From positions 58,942,037 to 59,006,036 of the forward strand of contig OW121741.1 of assembly GCA_933228675.1 (NCBI GenBank): a DNA stretch of 64,000 nucleotides, written 5' to 3'. This DNA comes from Stomorhina lunata. Lineage: Eukaryota > Arthropoda > Insecta > Diptera > Rhiniidae. The notes beneath the pieces are model-generated. The model did not search any database and had not been told where the DNA came from. It was given only the letters and a program-made list of their open reading frames with translations. The position numbers and the translations under genes are program-made. Shown here piece after piece: positions 10,637 through 20,925 of this stretch. How positions within the stretch are numbered: the first letter of the stretch is position 1; every line of letters begins with the position of its first letter.

Positions 10637-11889
10637 AGGATTTTGCCCTTGCTGATCCGTTTTATAACGTCTCATCCCAGATTGACATTTTGTTTGGCCT
10701 TGAACATATTTGGAAATACTGTAACAATCTCATCAATATTTGGATGGGTTGTAACTTGTGTTGAAATATTACAGGTTAGTAATCAAAGTATGACTCTTGT
10801 TTCAACCGTAGATATTGATCGGTGCTTGCGAAGTTTTTGGGAATTAGAAGATTCCGAACACCACGTGAAAATTGACCCTGATGATGCCTTCGTAGAATCC
10901 CACTTCAAATCGACCCATTCTCGTGCAAGGTATGGTAAATATGTGGTTCAGCTTCCATTCAACATGGATGAACCTCGATTTGGAAATACTCTTACTGGTG
11001 CTCTGTCTCGTTTCTATGCCGTAGAAAGACGACTACAACGAAATTCCAGTCTAAGAGAACAGTACAACAAGTTCATGCGTGAGTATGAAAACCTAGGCCA
11101 CGTGCGGCAAATCCATCCGAAAGATGTCGACATCAGCGATGGTAAAATTTTCTACTTGCCTCACCATCCAGTTCTTGGTGAAAAGTTACGAGTTGTCTTT
11201 GATGGTTCCTTCCAAGACTCTAATGGAATTTCACTCAACAACACTCTACACATTGGTCCAAGCATCCAAAGAGATCTATTCTCAGTTTGCTTACGTTTTC
11301 GATTCCATCGTTTCGTTTTCTCAGCCGACATAGTTAAGATGTTCCGGCAGATATGGATTTCTGCAAATCATAAAAATTACCAGCGAATAATTTGGAGAGT
11401 ATCGCCCTCAATTGTGTACTGTAACTTACGGAATAGCATGTGCTCCGTACCTATCAGTTCGTGTTCTGCAACAATTAGCCCAAGACTACAAATCAAATCA
11501 CCCCATAGCTTCAAAGGTTCTGCTTGAAGACTTCTATGTTGATGATGTACTCACCGGTGCTGCTTCGGAAGAGGAAATCATTTCCAAGCATGACGATTTA
11601 ACAAGTTTATTATCTCAGGCAGGTCTAGAATTAAGGAAGTGAATTTCAAATTGCCCTCGTATTTCAGTGAGTACTCAAGATCTCACATTTCTCAAATCTC
11701 CTAATGAAGATGTCAAGAAGGTTCTGGTAGTCTACTGGGAGCCTGCAGGTGACAAGTTGGGTTATAGAATCACTTTATCGACTAACGTATTATCTACAAA
11801 ACGACAAGTCCTCCCAGATGTTTCTCGAATATTTGACCCCATGGGAATCCTATCTCCAATCTTGGCGCTCGAAATCTCATCCGAAAATT
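10637..11889 (+). pseudogene. BEL pol: protease remnant and reverse transcriptase
   Basis: The longest surviving RT of the element. Reading order: end of protease (IDILFGLEHIW), then the RT of 10787-11640 with FGNTLTGALSRFYAVERRL, KLRVVFDGSFQDSNGISLNN, FSADIVKMFRQIWI and, after a frameshift near 11415, YGIACAPYLSVRVLQQLA and the catalytic box FYVDDVLTGA. An in-frame TGA occurs at 11640. Then come TFLKSPNEDVKKVLVVYW and VLSTKRQVLPDVSRIFDPMG, the start of the connection/RNase H region. It ends at 11889, where a deletion joins it to the integrase, so RNase H is missing. Confidence 0.85.
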
Positions 11890-12858
11890 AACACATACTT
11901 GTTTCAAATGTGTCCGCCAACGTCAGCTTACATCACAGCAGTTAATGGCCGACTTACCTAGTGTACAGGTTCGACAAGCTTTTCCATTCGAAAATGCAGG
12001 CTGTAATTACGCTGGCCCTTTAATGTTAAAGCAGTTTCCTTGCCTGTTTGTTTGTCTAGTTACCTCAGCTATCCATCTAGAACTTGCAACTGATTTGAGC
12101 ACAGAATGTTTTATTGCTGCTTTACGAAGATTTATAGCCCGAAGAGGAAAATGCCGGCAGATCTACAGTGACAACGGAAGAAACTTTCTTGGCGCTTCTC
12201 GTGAACTAAACGAAATGCACCAAGTTATGTCACAAACCCACAACGAAATTGTATCCGCATCTTTGGCTGAAGACGGTATACAATGGAAGTTCATCTCACC
12301 CATATCGCCACACTGGGGAGGAATTTGGGAGTCTGCAGTACGATCGGTAAAGCTACATCTAAAACGAGTCATCATGAACACAGTATTGACATTCGAGCAG
12401 ATGAACACATTGCTCACTCAAATTGAAGCTGTTGTAAACTCAAGGCCTCTTGGTATTGTCCCATATTATGAAGACGGTTATTTGTCCCCAGCGCACTTTC
12501 TTATTGGTCGTCCCTACACTACGGTGCCGGAAGGTGACTTGGCCTCAATACTTCCCAATAAGCTTAGTTATTGGCAACATGTTCAAAATATGTTTCAAGG
12601 TTTCTGGCATCGATGGCATAAAGAATACCTCACATCCTTAAACATCGTTCAAAGTGGCACCAACCTCAACCCAATCTAGTACCAGGTAATATTGTCGTTG
12701 TAAAAGATAAGAATCTTCCTTCTGCTAAGTGGCTCATGGCAAAAGTGATCGAGACGTACCAAGGCACTGATGGAAAAGTTCGTGTCATCAAGCTCAAGAC
12801 TCATCACGGTGAGATGACCCGACCAATCACTGGAGTAGTGCAACTACCTACGTTCTGA
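11890..12858 (+). pseudogene. BEL integrase (zinc finger half lost)
   Basis: Integrase of the BEL element. The first readable part is CFKCVRQRQLTSQQLMADLP from about 11898, the second half (C-x2-C) of the N-terminal HHCC finger; the His half was removed by the deletion. The core follows without a stop: CNYAGPL, TSAIHLELATDL (first Asp), IYSDNGRNFLGASREL (second Asp), PHWGGIWESAVRSVK (Glu), VNSRPLG, LSPAHFLIG. A frameshift near 12645 separates it from the C-terminal tail GNIVVVKDKNLPSAKWLMAK ... RPITGVVQLP, which stops at 12856-12858, 25 bp before the 3' LTR. The catalytic triad is intact but the protein is not expressible as it stands. Confidence 0.85.
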
Positions 12859-12883
12859 AACCATGTTTCAGGGTGGCGCGGGA

Positions 12884-13350
12884 TGTTCATGAACAGATTG
12901 CATGTGCTATTTAGTTCACCAATGCTGTTTGTTTTATTACTTATATTCTTCTTTGATATTTTGTTATTGTAAATTTATTCTTAATATTTCTGATTGTTAC
13001 ATATCTACATTACATTGTAACTTACGTTTTACATACATTTTATTGCTCATTCATTTCTAGTAATGATGTATGTTCGCTCAGAGACAATTATCACTCTCTC
13101 TCTCTCTCTCTTTACTTATATATATATTTAGAATTCGCCGTAATATATTCGGAGTAAATAGAGTAGATATTATGAATGGTTTAATTCTTTCGAACATGAG
13201 GTAAAACCCAAGAAGTATAAAACGCAAGTTTCATTCATAATCAAACACTGTAAGAAAAGGTTACCTTTGATCCGTGATCAAAGTAATATCTAAAAATAAA
13301 GTATTCCTTATGTTGAAATAAAATTAAAATCTATTATTTATTCCTCAACA
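12884..13350 (+). repeat. BEL 3' LTR
   Basis: 467 bp, preceded by the purine-rich GGTGGCGCGGGA tract (about 12872-12883) and followed by the CCCTC target duplication. It has a CT-rich tract in place of much of the TA tract. Confidence 0.85.
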
Positions 13351-13752
13351 CCCTCTATTTGCCCATTTTTTAAAAAAGTACCAAATACACGTCTTCTTAT
13401 TTTTGTAGCTGATCCCAATGCAATTTTAATTTTGGTCCTATCACGTTTCCTTCTGGAGATACAGAATTACTGGTTTTTACTTTTATACCACCTTCGCGAC
13501 CGAATGTTCAAAAAGCCCTTTTTAATGGATCTATACATCGAAAAACGTGCTAGCTGTCAGCTTCCTAGCTTTAGTCGTTTGGGCTAGGCGATGATGAATC
13601 AGTCAGTCATGTTACAATTTTATATATAGGATAACCAAAAAATAAAAAATAATCTCGATAATGGCAATTTTGAACCAAAATTTTTTTTTGGTTACTAAAG
13701 TCCAAAAAAAGTTTTAAGTTGATCTAATGCTTATTTTTAACCAAAAAAATAT
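13351..13752 (+). repeat. Host repeat between BEL and Harbinger
   Basis: Begins with one diverged monomer of the AAAAGTACC family (AAAAAAGTACCAAATACACG near 13371, then GGAGATACAG), which connects in sequence with the DNA left of the BEL element. From 13630 it passes into GGTTA/TAACCAAAA boxes of the inverted-repeat host element and ends at the Harbinger TAT target site. Confidence 0.6.
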
Positions 13753-14050
13753 CAGCCCAATTATAAATACTCCCGGTGAGTTTAATTCCCGGTGAGATGA
13801 CTTTTCACGCAAATCAAACTCCCCTATTATGAAAAGACGGTGAGAATAGTATTATGTGAAAAGGAATTTAGAATTTTCGAAGTCAGCTGTTTTGCTTTGA
13901 GCTGTGTTGCGTTAACATAAAAGTTTAGAAAAAACACAAGAAAATTTGCAAAATACTTTTGTAAAAAGAAACAAAATAATTTTTTTAATAAAAAATACAA
14001 AATTTTAAGTAAAAAACACGACATTTTTTAATAAAACTACAAAGTTTAAA

Positions 14051-15326
14051 ATGTTTAGCGCAGCATTCCGAGTTTTAGTTGAAGAGATAGCAGAGGATGA
14101 AAAACAACAATCCAAAAATGAGCAAAGGATTGCAAGGAGACAATTGCGTGATGCCTCGAACCCGCTTGAGTTGCCACAAACCTTGTAAGTAAACATGTAT
14201 ATTTTTTATACTTATTTATTAACTAGAATTTTGCATTTTAAAGGTTTGAAAAATATTACAGAGTAAATAAGCCTGCTTTTAAATACTTACTGGACGAGTT
14301 AATATCGCACAGTCAGGCAAGAATGAAGACGTTTGCAGTTTCCCCAGTTGTGGAACTAAGTGCAGCTTTACGTTTCTTTGCAGAAGGTGGGTACCAAACC
14401 GGTGTAGGGAAAGACAGTGACGTATCTTTGGCCCAATGTACAATAAGTAAATACTTAAAAGAAGTCATAGATATTTTTGAGGAAAACTTATGCCCAAATT
14501 GGATTACTTTCCCAAAAACACTTGAGGAAAAACGAAAAATCTCTCTGGCAATGTATGTGAAGCATGACTTCCCTAGTGTTATAGGATGCGTGGATGGAAC
14601 GCATGTTCGTATTATTGCCCCCTGTAACAATAAACACTTGTACTACAACAGGAAGGGATACTATAGTTTAAATGTAATGTTGGTGAGTATTTTTGGAAAT
14701 ATTTAAAATACGTAATTTAACAAAACGATATTTACAGGTCTGTGATCATGAGCTAAGGATTCTATACGTAGATGCCTCACATCCTGGTGCATGCCACGAT
14801 TCATTTATTTGGAAAAGCAGTGAATTGCGAGCATATCTTGAGCAGGAATATTTAAGAGGCTGTAGCAATTATTGGCTCATTGGTAATCTTTAAACTAATA
14901 ACTCAAGTAAAATATTTATACATTTTATAATAAATTATAATAGGCGACGCAGGATATCCTCTAGAACCGTGGCTCATGACCCCTCATAGGACTCCAGAAG
15001 AGGGGTCGGTTCAAATGAAATTTAATGTAATTCATGCAAAATGCCGCAATGTAATCGAACGAACTAATGGTGTCCTTAAAAATAGATGGAGATGTATCCT
15101 TGGCGCTCGAGAACTACATTACACTCCAAAAAAGGCAGCGAAAATCACAAATGTTTGTTGTGCGCTACACAACATCTGCCTATATTTTAAATGCAATAAT
15201 AATGTAAACGATGTGGAAAATGTTGACGTTTTAACTACCCAAGAAAGTGATGTGTCCTTACCTTCACAGCAGTATTTGTCTGCAGCCCAAAATATTAGAA
15301 GTAATATTGGGAATAACCTACTATAA
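14051..15326 (+). CDS. PIF/Harbinger transposase (4 exons)
   Basis: DDE transposase, related to HARBI1, that cuts and pastes the element. Exons are 14051-14184, 14244-14682, 14738-14882 and 14944-15326, joined by introns of 59, 55 and 61 bp with GT...AG ends (GTAAGT, GTGAGT, GTAATC). Splicing gives 366 residues with no stop, the usual size. Residues: D162 in VIGCVDGTHV, the second Asp in the PGACHDS box (D212), and E278 in RNVIERTNGVLKNRW. DAGYPLEPWLMTP and CCALHNICL are family signatures. ATG 14051 is the first in frame. Only the spliced form is open, which explains three separate unspliced frames. It faces the Myb-like gene tail to tail, 224 bp apart. The intact frame suggests recent activity. 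Confidence 0.9.
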
Positions 15327-15550
15327 GATATAAAAAAAACTCATATAATTTTGAAATTATTATTTTATAAAAAATTTAATAAAAAACTATAAAATAAAAT
15401 TGGAATTTTAAAACTACAAAAACAAAACAGTGTATATAGTTCACGCTTAGTATTAAATTTGTACTTTTTTCAAAAAAATGCGAATTCACAGCTACAATTT
15501 ACTTTAAGTATATCACAGCTAACATCCCACAGGGGAACTTTAGCAGATGT

Positions 15551-16470
15551 TTAGTTGGTAGATGATTTATTATGTACAATGCTGCCAGATTTTAAGGTCT
15601 CCAATTCTATTAATTTTTTGGTTTTTTCAATTTTAGCATCCACTTCCGTTAGCCTTAACTGTTCCATTACAAGGTTATGCCGTTTTTGCTCTTTTAACTC
15701 CTCTTTCTTGAGATCATAAAGCCGGTCTATGGAACGATAAATTTTCTTTGTAATCTCATTCTGCTCATTCATCGTTTCCAACATATTCTTTTGAATAGAA
15801 ATTTCTTCTGTTAGGATGTCAGCAGTAGAAGAGCGAGCGGGCGGAACAACTGGCGATTTTTTAATTTTTTTGGCTGGTGGTTGATATGGAACCTCTTTCT
15901 CACTTTGAACTTCATTTATGTTTTCAAAATCATCTGCTAAAATCTGGTTCAGTGCAGCTTCAATTTCTTTATCTGCATTTTTGCTTGCAGAAGAACAGCC
16001 CAATCCGAACGTGCTGGCTACACCTTCAACTGACTCCTTCATTCCAATCAAATTATATATGGCCTCTTCATTCGAAGTAAATTTCTGCTCTGCATTTGGT
16101 CCGCCGCCAGTTCCTTTGGAGAATTTAAGATTTTGAGCAGCTTTTTGTCGAACATACCTCTTTTGATCACTCCATACCTGAAATATATTTAGCCGTTTTA
16201 ACGAAATGTTTACACAATTTTATTAATTTTACCTTTTTCCACTCCGAAACGCTTTTTGATGGAGGCCCTGATGAGTTCAATTCCTCTTCCAAGCTGTGCC
16301 AAAAACGGTTTAACTCCTCTCTGCTTCCTTTGAACATACCACGAGCGATATCAGGGAAAGCTTGCATTTTGTCCAAAAGAATTTCAATCTGCTTCTTATT
16401 TGTTATCTTAGACCTGTTAAATATTTTAAGTATTTATTTAGTTTTTTTTTTTTAATTTGAATACTTACAT
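15551..16470 (-). CDS. Harbinger Myb/SANT-like partner protein (split ATG)
   Basis: Second gene of the Harbinger element, a DNA-binding partner that in this superfamily helps bring the transposase to the nucleus and to the TIRs. Coding exons on the minus strand: AT at 16470-16469, 16413-16233 and 16177-15551, with 55 bp GT...AG introns (16468-16414 and 16232-16178). Together they give 269 residues without a stop. The start codon is itself split: exon 1 ends ...AAAAAT and exon 2 begins GTCTAAG, so ATG exists only after splicing. The N-terminal ~90 residues match a Zeste-type Myb domain (RFWHSLEEELN, SVSEWKKVWSDQKRYVRQKA). The C-terminal half is charged and probably coiled coil (LKKEELKEQKRHNLVMEQLR). 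The start is inferred; an in-frame Met further in (residue 16, in LLDKMQAF) is the alternative. Confidence 0.8.
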
Positions 16471-16670
16471 TTTTAAACACAACTCCCTTGCAATTATTTG
16501 GCGGAATTTTTCTTAAAATTTTATCTCACATTCTCACTTTAATTGACATTCGTAATACCTACTTTTGTCACTGTGAAGAGTTTCCCATTTTCGAAATTTG
16601 TTTATAATAGGGGAGAAAGTGAACGTGAAAAATTTGCGTGAGAAATTTTATTTATAATAGGGGAGTATAT

Positions 16671-16812
16671 TTCACTTTTAAATTGGTTTTAATGATCAAA
16701 ATAAAATATATTCCTTGTTAATGGTTAAATTTAACCATTACATCATTAATGGTTAAATATGACCGTTTCGTAGTTTATCTCATAACTATTACGGTCCCTG
16801 GTTTGAAATAAG
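16671..16812 (+). repeat. Host GGTTAAATTTAACC segment
   Basis: Continuation of the inverted-repeat host element right of Harbinger, with palindromic GGTTAAATTTAACC boxes matching 4925-4945 in the opposite direction. Confidence 0.5.
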
Positions 16813-17518
16813 CACGAAATAAATATTAAAGGAAGTGCCACTTCAAAATTTTTGACTATAAAGAATATCTTTGAAGTTTGTTTATTTTGTCAATATTACA
16901 CAGATCGTTGCCACACTCATAGATTATTTTATGGAAAATGTGTAGTTTGAAAAAAATAAATAACGCTTAAAATAACTAATATCTTCAATAAATAGTCTAA
17001 TAAAATTTGTAGTTTGTAGCTTTATAGATGCTAAAACACATAAGATCTCATTTATATCATTAAATTAAAAAATATTTCGTGTGTTTTACTGAATAACGAA
17101 TTACGGGCAAACTGCTGAGACGTTTGAGATAATATTAACAGCTTGTGTTCCTTCAAGTTTAGGGAAGGATTCGATAGACTTTGAAAACATGACATGAAAA
17201 CACCCACAAGGAGCAATTTTGTGGATCTCAGTTCAAAAACTTTACTTGCTTAGTTTCCCCAAATACTCAAGTGAAATAGAGGATTTTTTTACTTAATTGC
17301 TGTAAAATATGCCTTTGGCGCCATACGACAACAATGTTTTCCTCAAATTTAGTAAATTTTCCTAAATTCTCGTTCATTTTTTTCTGAGTGTAAATGGGAT
17401 TTTTTTTAAAGTAAGGTAGCCTCATTTTTTGAGTAAACTTCAGATATTCTTTCTTGTCTAATGGTTAATGTTTACAAAATAAAAAGAAAGTGGCACTTCC
17501 TTTAATATTTATTTCACG
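16813..17518. mobile_element. TIR MITE with 8 bp target duplication
   Basis: 706 bp noncoding element. Inverted termini CACGAAATAAATATTAAAGG and, on the other side, CCTTTAATATTTATTTCACG, differing at two bases; the match extends to about 30 bp (GGAAGTGCCACTT). The 8 bp direct repeat GAAATAAG lies on both sides (16805-16812, 17519-17526). Removing it rejoins TTTGAAATAAGCATTAG, the reverse complement of which (CTAATGCTTATTTTTAACC) is present in the other arm near 13727. The 8 bp duplication fits the hAT or P superfamilies; no transposase is present. Confidence 0.75.
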
Positions 17519-17524
17519 GAAATA

Positions 17525-17755
17525 AGCATTAGTTTTTGGTTGAAATAATGGTTATTCTTAACCAAATTTTTTTTTTGGTTGATTTAATGGTTACTTATAA
17601 CCAAAAAAAAAAATTGTTCATTGTAATTGGTTAAGGTAACTAAGATAATATAAATGTGAAGATAATGGTTTAAAAGTCCCAAATGCAGATAGAGGACATT
17701 TTTGCGTAACCTTTTTGCTCTGAAAAAAGAAATAACAATTATTTCGGTTCTCTGC
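17525..17755 (-). repeat. Right arm of GGTTA/TAACC inverted-repeat element
   Basis: Reverse complement of 4978-5290: AATAATGGTTATTCTTAACC, GGTTACTTATAACC, AATTGGTTAAGGTAAC, CCCAAATGCAGATAGAGG and CAATTATTTCGG appear in the mirrored order. It closes the host element that contains the BEL and Harbinger insertions. Confidence 0.6.
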
Positions 17756-17779
17756 ATTAATTACCCATGACGGTTATAA

Positions 17780-18335
17780 AAAAAATTCTTGTTTAGTTAT
17801 CTAAAACTCTAAGCGGACCGATCTAGATCTAACCTCTGACAATAATATTTGGGAGTGATTGTTTTGTCAATCCATACAACCCTTAGAATGTTAGTGTGTA
17901 CGGAATTAGTGAGATATAAAACTTTCGAATGGATATCAGACCTATGCTAGAAAAACTTATGGTTACTAAAGTATAGACATTTTACTTTCGGAAAAGTAGT
18001 TATAATTTTAAAGTTAATGAACTTATTAAGATGAACAATAACATTTGAGAAGTATTATTCTAGCCTTAGTATCTAAACTATATTTCATAATATAGTCTCT
18101 TGGTGATGTCTCTATTGTAATGAGTTATACAGAACTGTATTTGATATATTATATTTTAATATACGTATGATATAATGGTTTCACAATGTTCGAATGTCAG
18201 ACCACAAATTCATGTCATATGCAATTTGTGGAGGAAATACTGACATGAAATTATATATCATGTTTTAGAATTAAAATAAACACATGATATTACTAAAACA
18301 TCAGACTCACTGTTCCGCAAATTGCCAAAAACTAT
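17780..18335 (-). repeat. Diverged HINE-A remnant
   Basis: Short stretches match the interior of the HINE at 42566-45116 in the same direction: TTAGTTATCTAAAACTCTAA with GCGGACCGAT, GAATGGATATCAGAC, ACTTATTAAGATGAACA, and AATGTCAGACCACAAA. It is older than the full-length copies and has no termini. It holds no coding frame. Confidence 0.45.
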
Positions 18336-18958
18336 CAGCCTAACTACAGAACAAATTTTAAAGTCGATTTTATGTAAAATCGATTTTATTTTAAAGTCGA
18401 CTTTTTGGTTTTTTTCGTACCATAAGAAATTTTTTAAAAAAACTTTAAAAATATTTTTTAACAAATACATTCAAATATTATAAAAGCTTCAATAAACAGA
18501 AATAATAAAATAAAATTAAAAAAAAATCCAAAAACAAAATACTAAGAATATTTTGTGTTTTTCAGACAAAACGGCATATCTTAATATTTTGAATTTTTTC
18601 ATAATATGATTAATAATTGTTCAAATGATAATTATCATTATAATCAACTTTTAAATAAATTCGAATTTTTGTGCAATGATCATAAAGAACAACAATTGTT
18701 ATATGATTACAATTCCATTTAATGAAATTAACTTTAAAATGTATCTAATGACTGAATATTGTGAAAAATTTCCAATTTCGACTTAACATTTTTTTCCAAA
18801 GGAGCACAAAATGAAAAACATTCAAAAGAAAAAGAGCTTATTTTAGTTTTTAAAATGAAGTTCTAAAATTAAATTTAAAATTTGTTTTATGGTACGATTT
18901 TTAAAATAAAGTTACTTTTCGGTTTAAAGTCGACTTTAAATGTTCTGTGATTAGGCTG
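18336..18958. mobile_element. Harbinger-type MITE, TSD TAT
   Basis: 623 bp AT-rich noncoding element with inverted termini CAGCCTAACTACAGAACA and, read from the other end, CAGCCTAATCACAGAACA, continuing to TTTAAAGTCGA on both sides. TAT flanks it on each side (18333-18335, 18959-18961). The TAT duplication and CAGCC tip are the same as those of the complete Harbinger element at 13753, so that element or a relative is the likely source of its transposase. Confidence 0.75.
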
Positions 18959-18961
18959 TAT

Positions 18962-20161
18962 ATTTTTAGGAAATTTGTTACGGACAGAGTGGGCTGGTAC
19001 TCAACCCTTCAATCAGCCCTGGTACGAACACAATAATAAGATGTACTATTGGCCAAAAATGACAGTACAAGTAAAAAACTATATATCAAACTGTCAAATA
19101 TGTAAGGAATCAAAACCATGCAATAGTAATCTTCGGCCAGAAATTGGAATACAAGTCGTTACCGAGAGACCATTTCAGAAATTATATATTGATTTAATGG
19201 GAAAATATCCGAGGTCAAAAAAAGGTAATTGTTACATATTTGTAGTCATGGACCACTTCACAAAATTTATATTCCTGAAGGCCATGCGAGACGCTACGAC
19301 CAATAACGTTATCAACTTTTTAATTCATGAAATCTTCCACAAGTTTGGTGTCCCCGAAACAATACATAGCGATAATGGTAGTCAGTTCATATATATATAC
19401 ATATAAGATTCAACATCTTAAAACCGCGGTTTATTCACCTCAGTGTAATGCTAGCGAACGTGCTAATCAATCTGTTTTATCGGCAATTAGATCATATTTG
19501 GAAAACGATCATCGTGATTGGGACTTATATCTCTCCGAGATCGAATGTGCGCTAAGGACTTCCACCCACACAGCTACTGGAGTCGCACCGTTCTTTGCTT
19601 TGTTCGGTTACCATATGTTTACGAATGGAGACGACTACAAACTAAGGGCGTGTTCGGAAATGCATCACTGCACTGCATCACGATTGCAAACTTTGCAGGC
19701 GTACATATTTTTGTGCAGCACTGCTTTCTACTTGCGTAAAAAAATTGGAGCAAAATAATACAGTTAGCTTATTATCAAGCGCTAAATGTCGTGATGCAGC
19801 GCAGTGATGCATTTCCGAACAGGCCCTCCAATCTCTGACTGATCATGAGATTTTGGAAATTAATAGAAATGACAAAATGCAAATCATTACAGAAAAGATC
19901 AAACAAAATATGAATAAAGCATATGTACGTAGCGCGGAGCGATACAACAGAGGTGCACGCATAGCTAAATTTGTGCCGGGTCAGGAAGTTTATCGACGTA
20001 ACACGGTTTTAAGCAATTTCAGTAAAAACATAAATGCAAAATTTTGCAAAAAATTTTTAAAATGTCGAATAGTAAAGCCAGTGGGGAATAACATGTACGA
20101 TGTAGAGACGTTGCAGGGAAAACCACTAGGGATATTTCATTTTAAGGATATTAAGGTGTAA
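18962..20161 (+). pseudogene. Ty3/Gypsy integrase remnant
   Basis: 3' part of a Gypsy pol. It begins within the zinc finger (MYYWPKMTVQVKNYISNCQIC gives the C-x2-C half), then the core: YIDLMGKYPRSKKGNCYIFV (first Asp), ETIHSDNGSQF (second Asp), a (TA)n-rich frameshift at about 19390-19405, then TAVYSPQCNASERANQSVL (Glu), ALRTSTHTATGVAPFFALFG. The 183 bp MITE at 19645 interrupts the frame. The C-terminal tail resumes near 19828 (SLTDHEILEINRND) with AERYNRGARIAKFVPGQEVY and ends at 20161. The RNase H and RT are absent. The integrase resembles the mdg3/micropia branch, but that is a low-confidence guess. Confidence 0.8.
19645..19827. mobile_element. Short palindromic MITE in the Gypsy integrase
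   Basis: 183 bp. Termini are AGGGCGTGTTCGGAAATGCA and, from the other side, AGGGCCTGTTCGGAAATGCA, and the pairing extends over about 38 bp (CATCACTGC[A/G]CTGCATCACG). The flanking triplets are CTA and CCA, a possible 3 bp target duplication with one change. The GGGCGTGTTCGG tip is typical of PIF/Harbinger MITEs, from memory. Its tip differs from the Harbinger element at 13753. Confidence 0.7.
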
Positions 20162-20925
20162 CAAATACTAAGCTTTAAAGTGCAATATTAGGATTAAGAA
20201 TTATTTTGATAATTATTCAAAATCTTGCGTAAAAAATTTAATAATTCTACACTCTAATAGAGTACTTGAAAATAAACTTATATTGGCTATATCTGTGATA
20301 TTTATACATTTTTTTTTATTTTTTAGCTTACCGAACAATTATTTTATCTGTGATAGTATTTTTTTTTTTACTGGTGTTGTCCGATAGTTTGTTTCCTTGT
20401 GCAATATAGTTTAAATAAAAATCAATAATTCCAAAAAAAATCAGTTGGATTCCTAAGAGTACAAAACAAGTTTTGAGAACTCACAAAGTAAAATGCTTAT
20501 AATATATCGGACGTGTTTTTTTATTATCGCTCTGTGTCTTTGAGTTAATTTCTATGTAATAAACTGTTAAATAATTCCTACAACACCATAAATATACTTT
20601 GTAGTAAAAATACTATCTCCTGTTTCATAAATTAAGTGCTGTTCTAGTGGTTTTTACTTATAATTTCAAAATTGAAATTCATACATTGAAACTTTGTTTG
20701 CAAAAAATTTGTTTTATTTTGTTTTCATCATCTATTTATATACTCAACTCCGTGTTATTAAACAACTCTGTGTTAATAAACATCTGATCAATTTTTCACC
20801 ATTTTAAGCTTGCTCGCCACCTACCGTTCTTTTCTTTCTTTTCAACACCAATTAATACTACAACTTTATTTCCCAGCAAAAACTTATCTTTTAAAATCAA
20901 TTATTTTAATTTCTTTAACTCAACC
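20162..20925. other. Noncoding stretch before the CR1 LINE
   Basis: AT-rich. The left part may be the Gypsy untranslated region and LTR, the right part (from about 20800, with a pyrimidine-rich CTTTTCTTTCTTTTC) the LINE 5' UTR. No LTR boundaries or target duplications can be seen. Confidence 0.35.

Larger units (their letters stand above)
4461..11036. repeat. Tandem duplication of 3.3 kb (flank + BEL 5' part)
   Basis: 4461-7770 (3310 bp) is repeated as 7771-11036 (3266 bp) with only scattered substitutions and a few indels. Both copies carry the HINE 5' fragment, the GGTTA/TAACC arm, a BEL LTR, primer site, gag and the start of pol. The join is visible: pol of the first copy reads ...AGACGACTAC and jumps at 7771 to TACGGCGTATAAAATATC, the sequence found at 4461. 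The shared TAC at the breakpoint suggests slippage or microhomology. The largest differences are the length of the (TA)n tract inside the LTR, one missing 12 bp repeat, and a rearranged 15-20 bp near 9125. Confidence 0.9.
5454..13350 (+). mobile_element. Degenerate BEL/Pao LTR retrotransposon
   Basis: Outer LTRs at 5454-5956 and 12884-13350 begin TGTTCATGAACAG and end CCTCAACA. They are flanked by the 5 bp direct repeat CCCTC (5449-5453 and 13351-13355), the size usual for BEL/Pao. The element therefore inserted once, into a host copy of the TTTTACCCTCTATTTGCCC type repeat. A later tandem duplication added a third LTR and a second gag. The interior has lost most of the protease, part of the RNase H region and half of the integrase zinc finger, and carries several stops, so it cannot move by itself. 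Confidence 0.9.
13753..16667 (+). mobile_element. PIF/Harbinger element, apparently complete
   Basis: 2915 bp with two convergent genes, a transposase on the plus strand and a Myb-like protein on the minus strand, as in autonomous PIF/Harbinger elements. The 3 bp repeat TAT flanks it (13750-13752, 16668-16670). Removing the element restores AAAAAAATAT-TTCACTTTT, which matches the reverse complement of host sequence at about 4940-4970. Termini: CAGCCCAATTATAAATA on the left; the right end's reverse complement is TACTCCCCTATTATAAATA, an imperfect inverted repeat. A second ACTCCCCTATTAT box lies just inside each end. The exact outermost base on the right is uncertain. Confidence 0.8.

Noticed and set aside
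13827..14196. Reverse-strand open frames over the start of the Harbinger transposase
   Set aside because: They lie antisense to a well-supported spliced transposase and have low-complexity composition.
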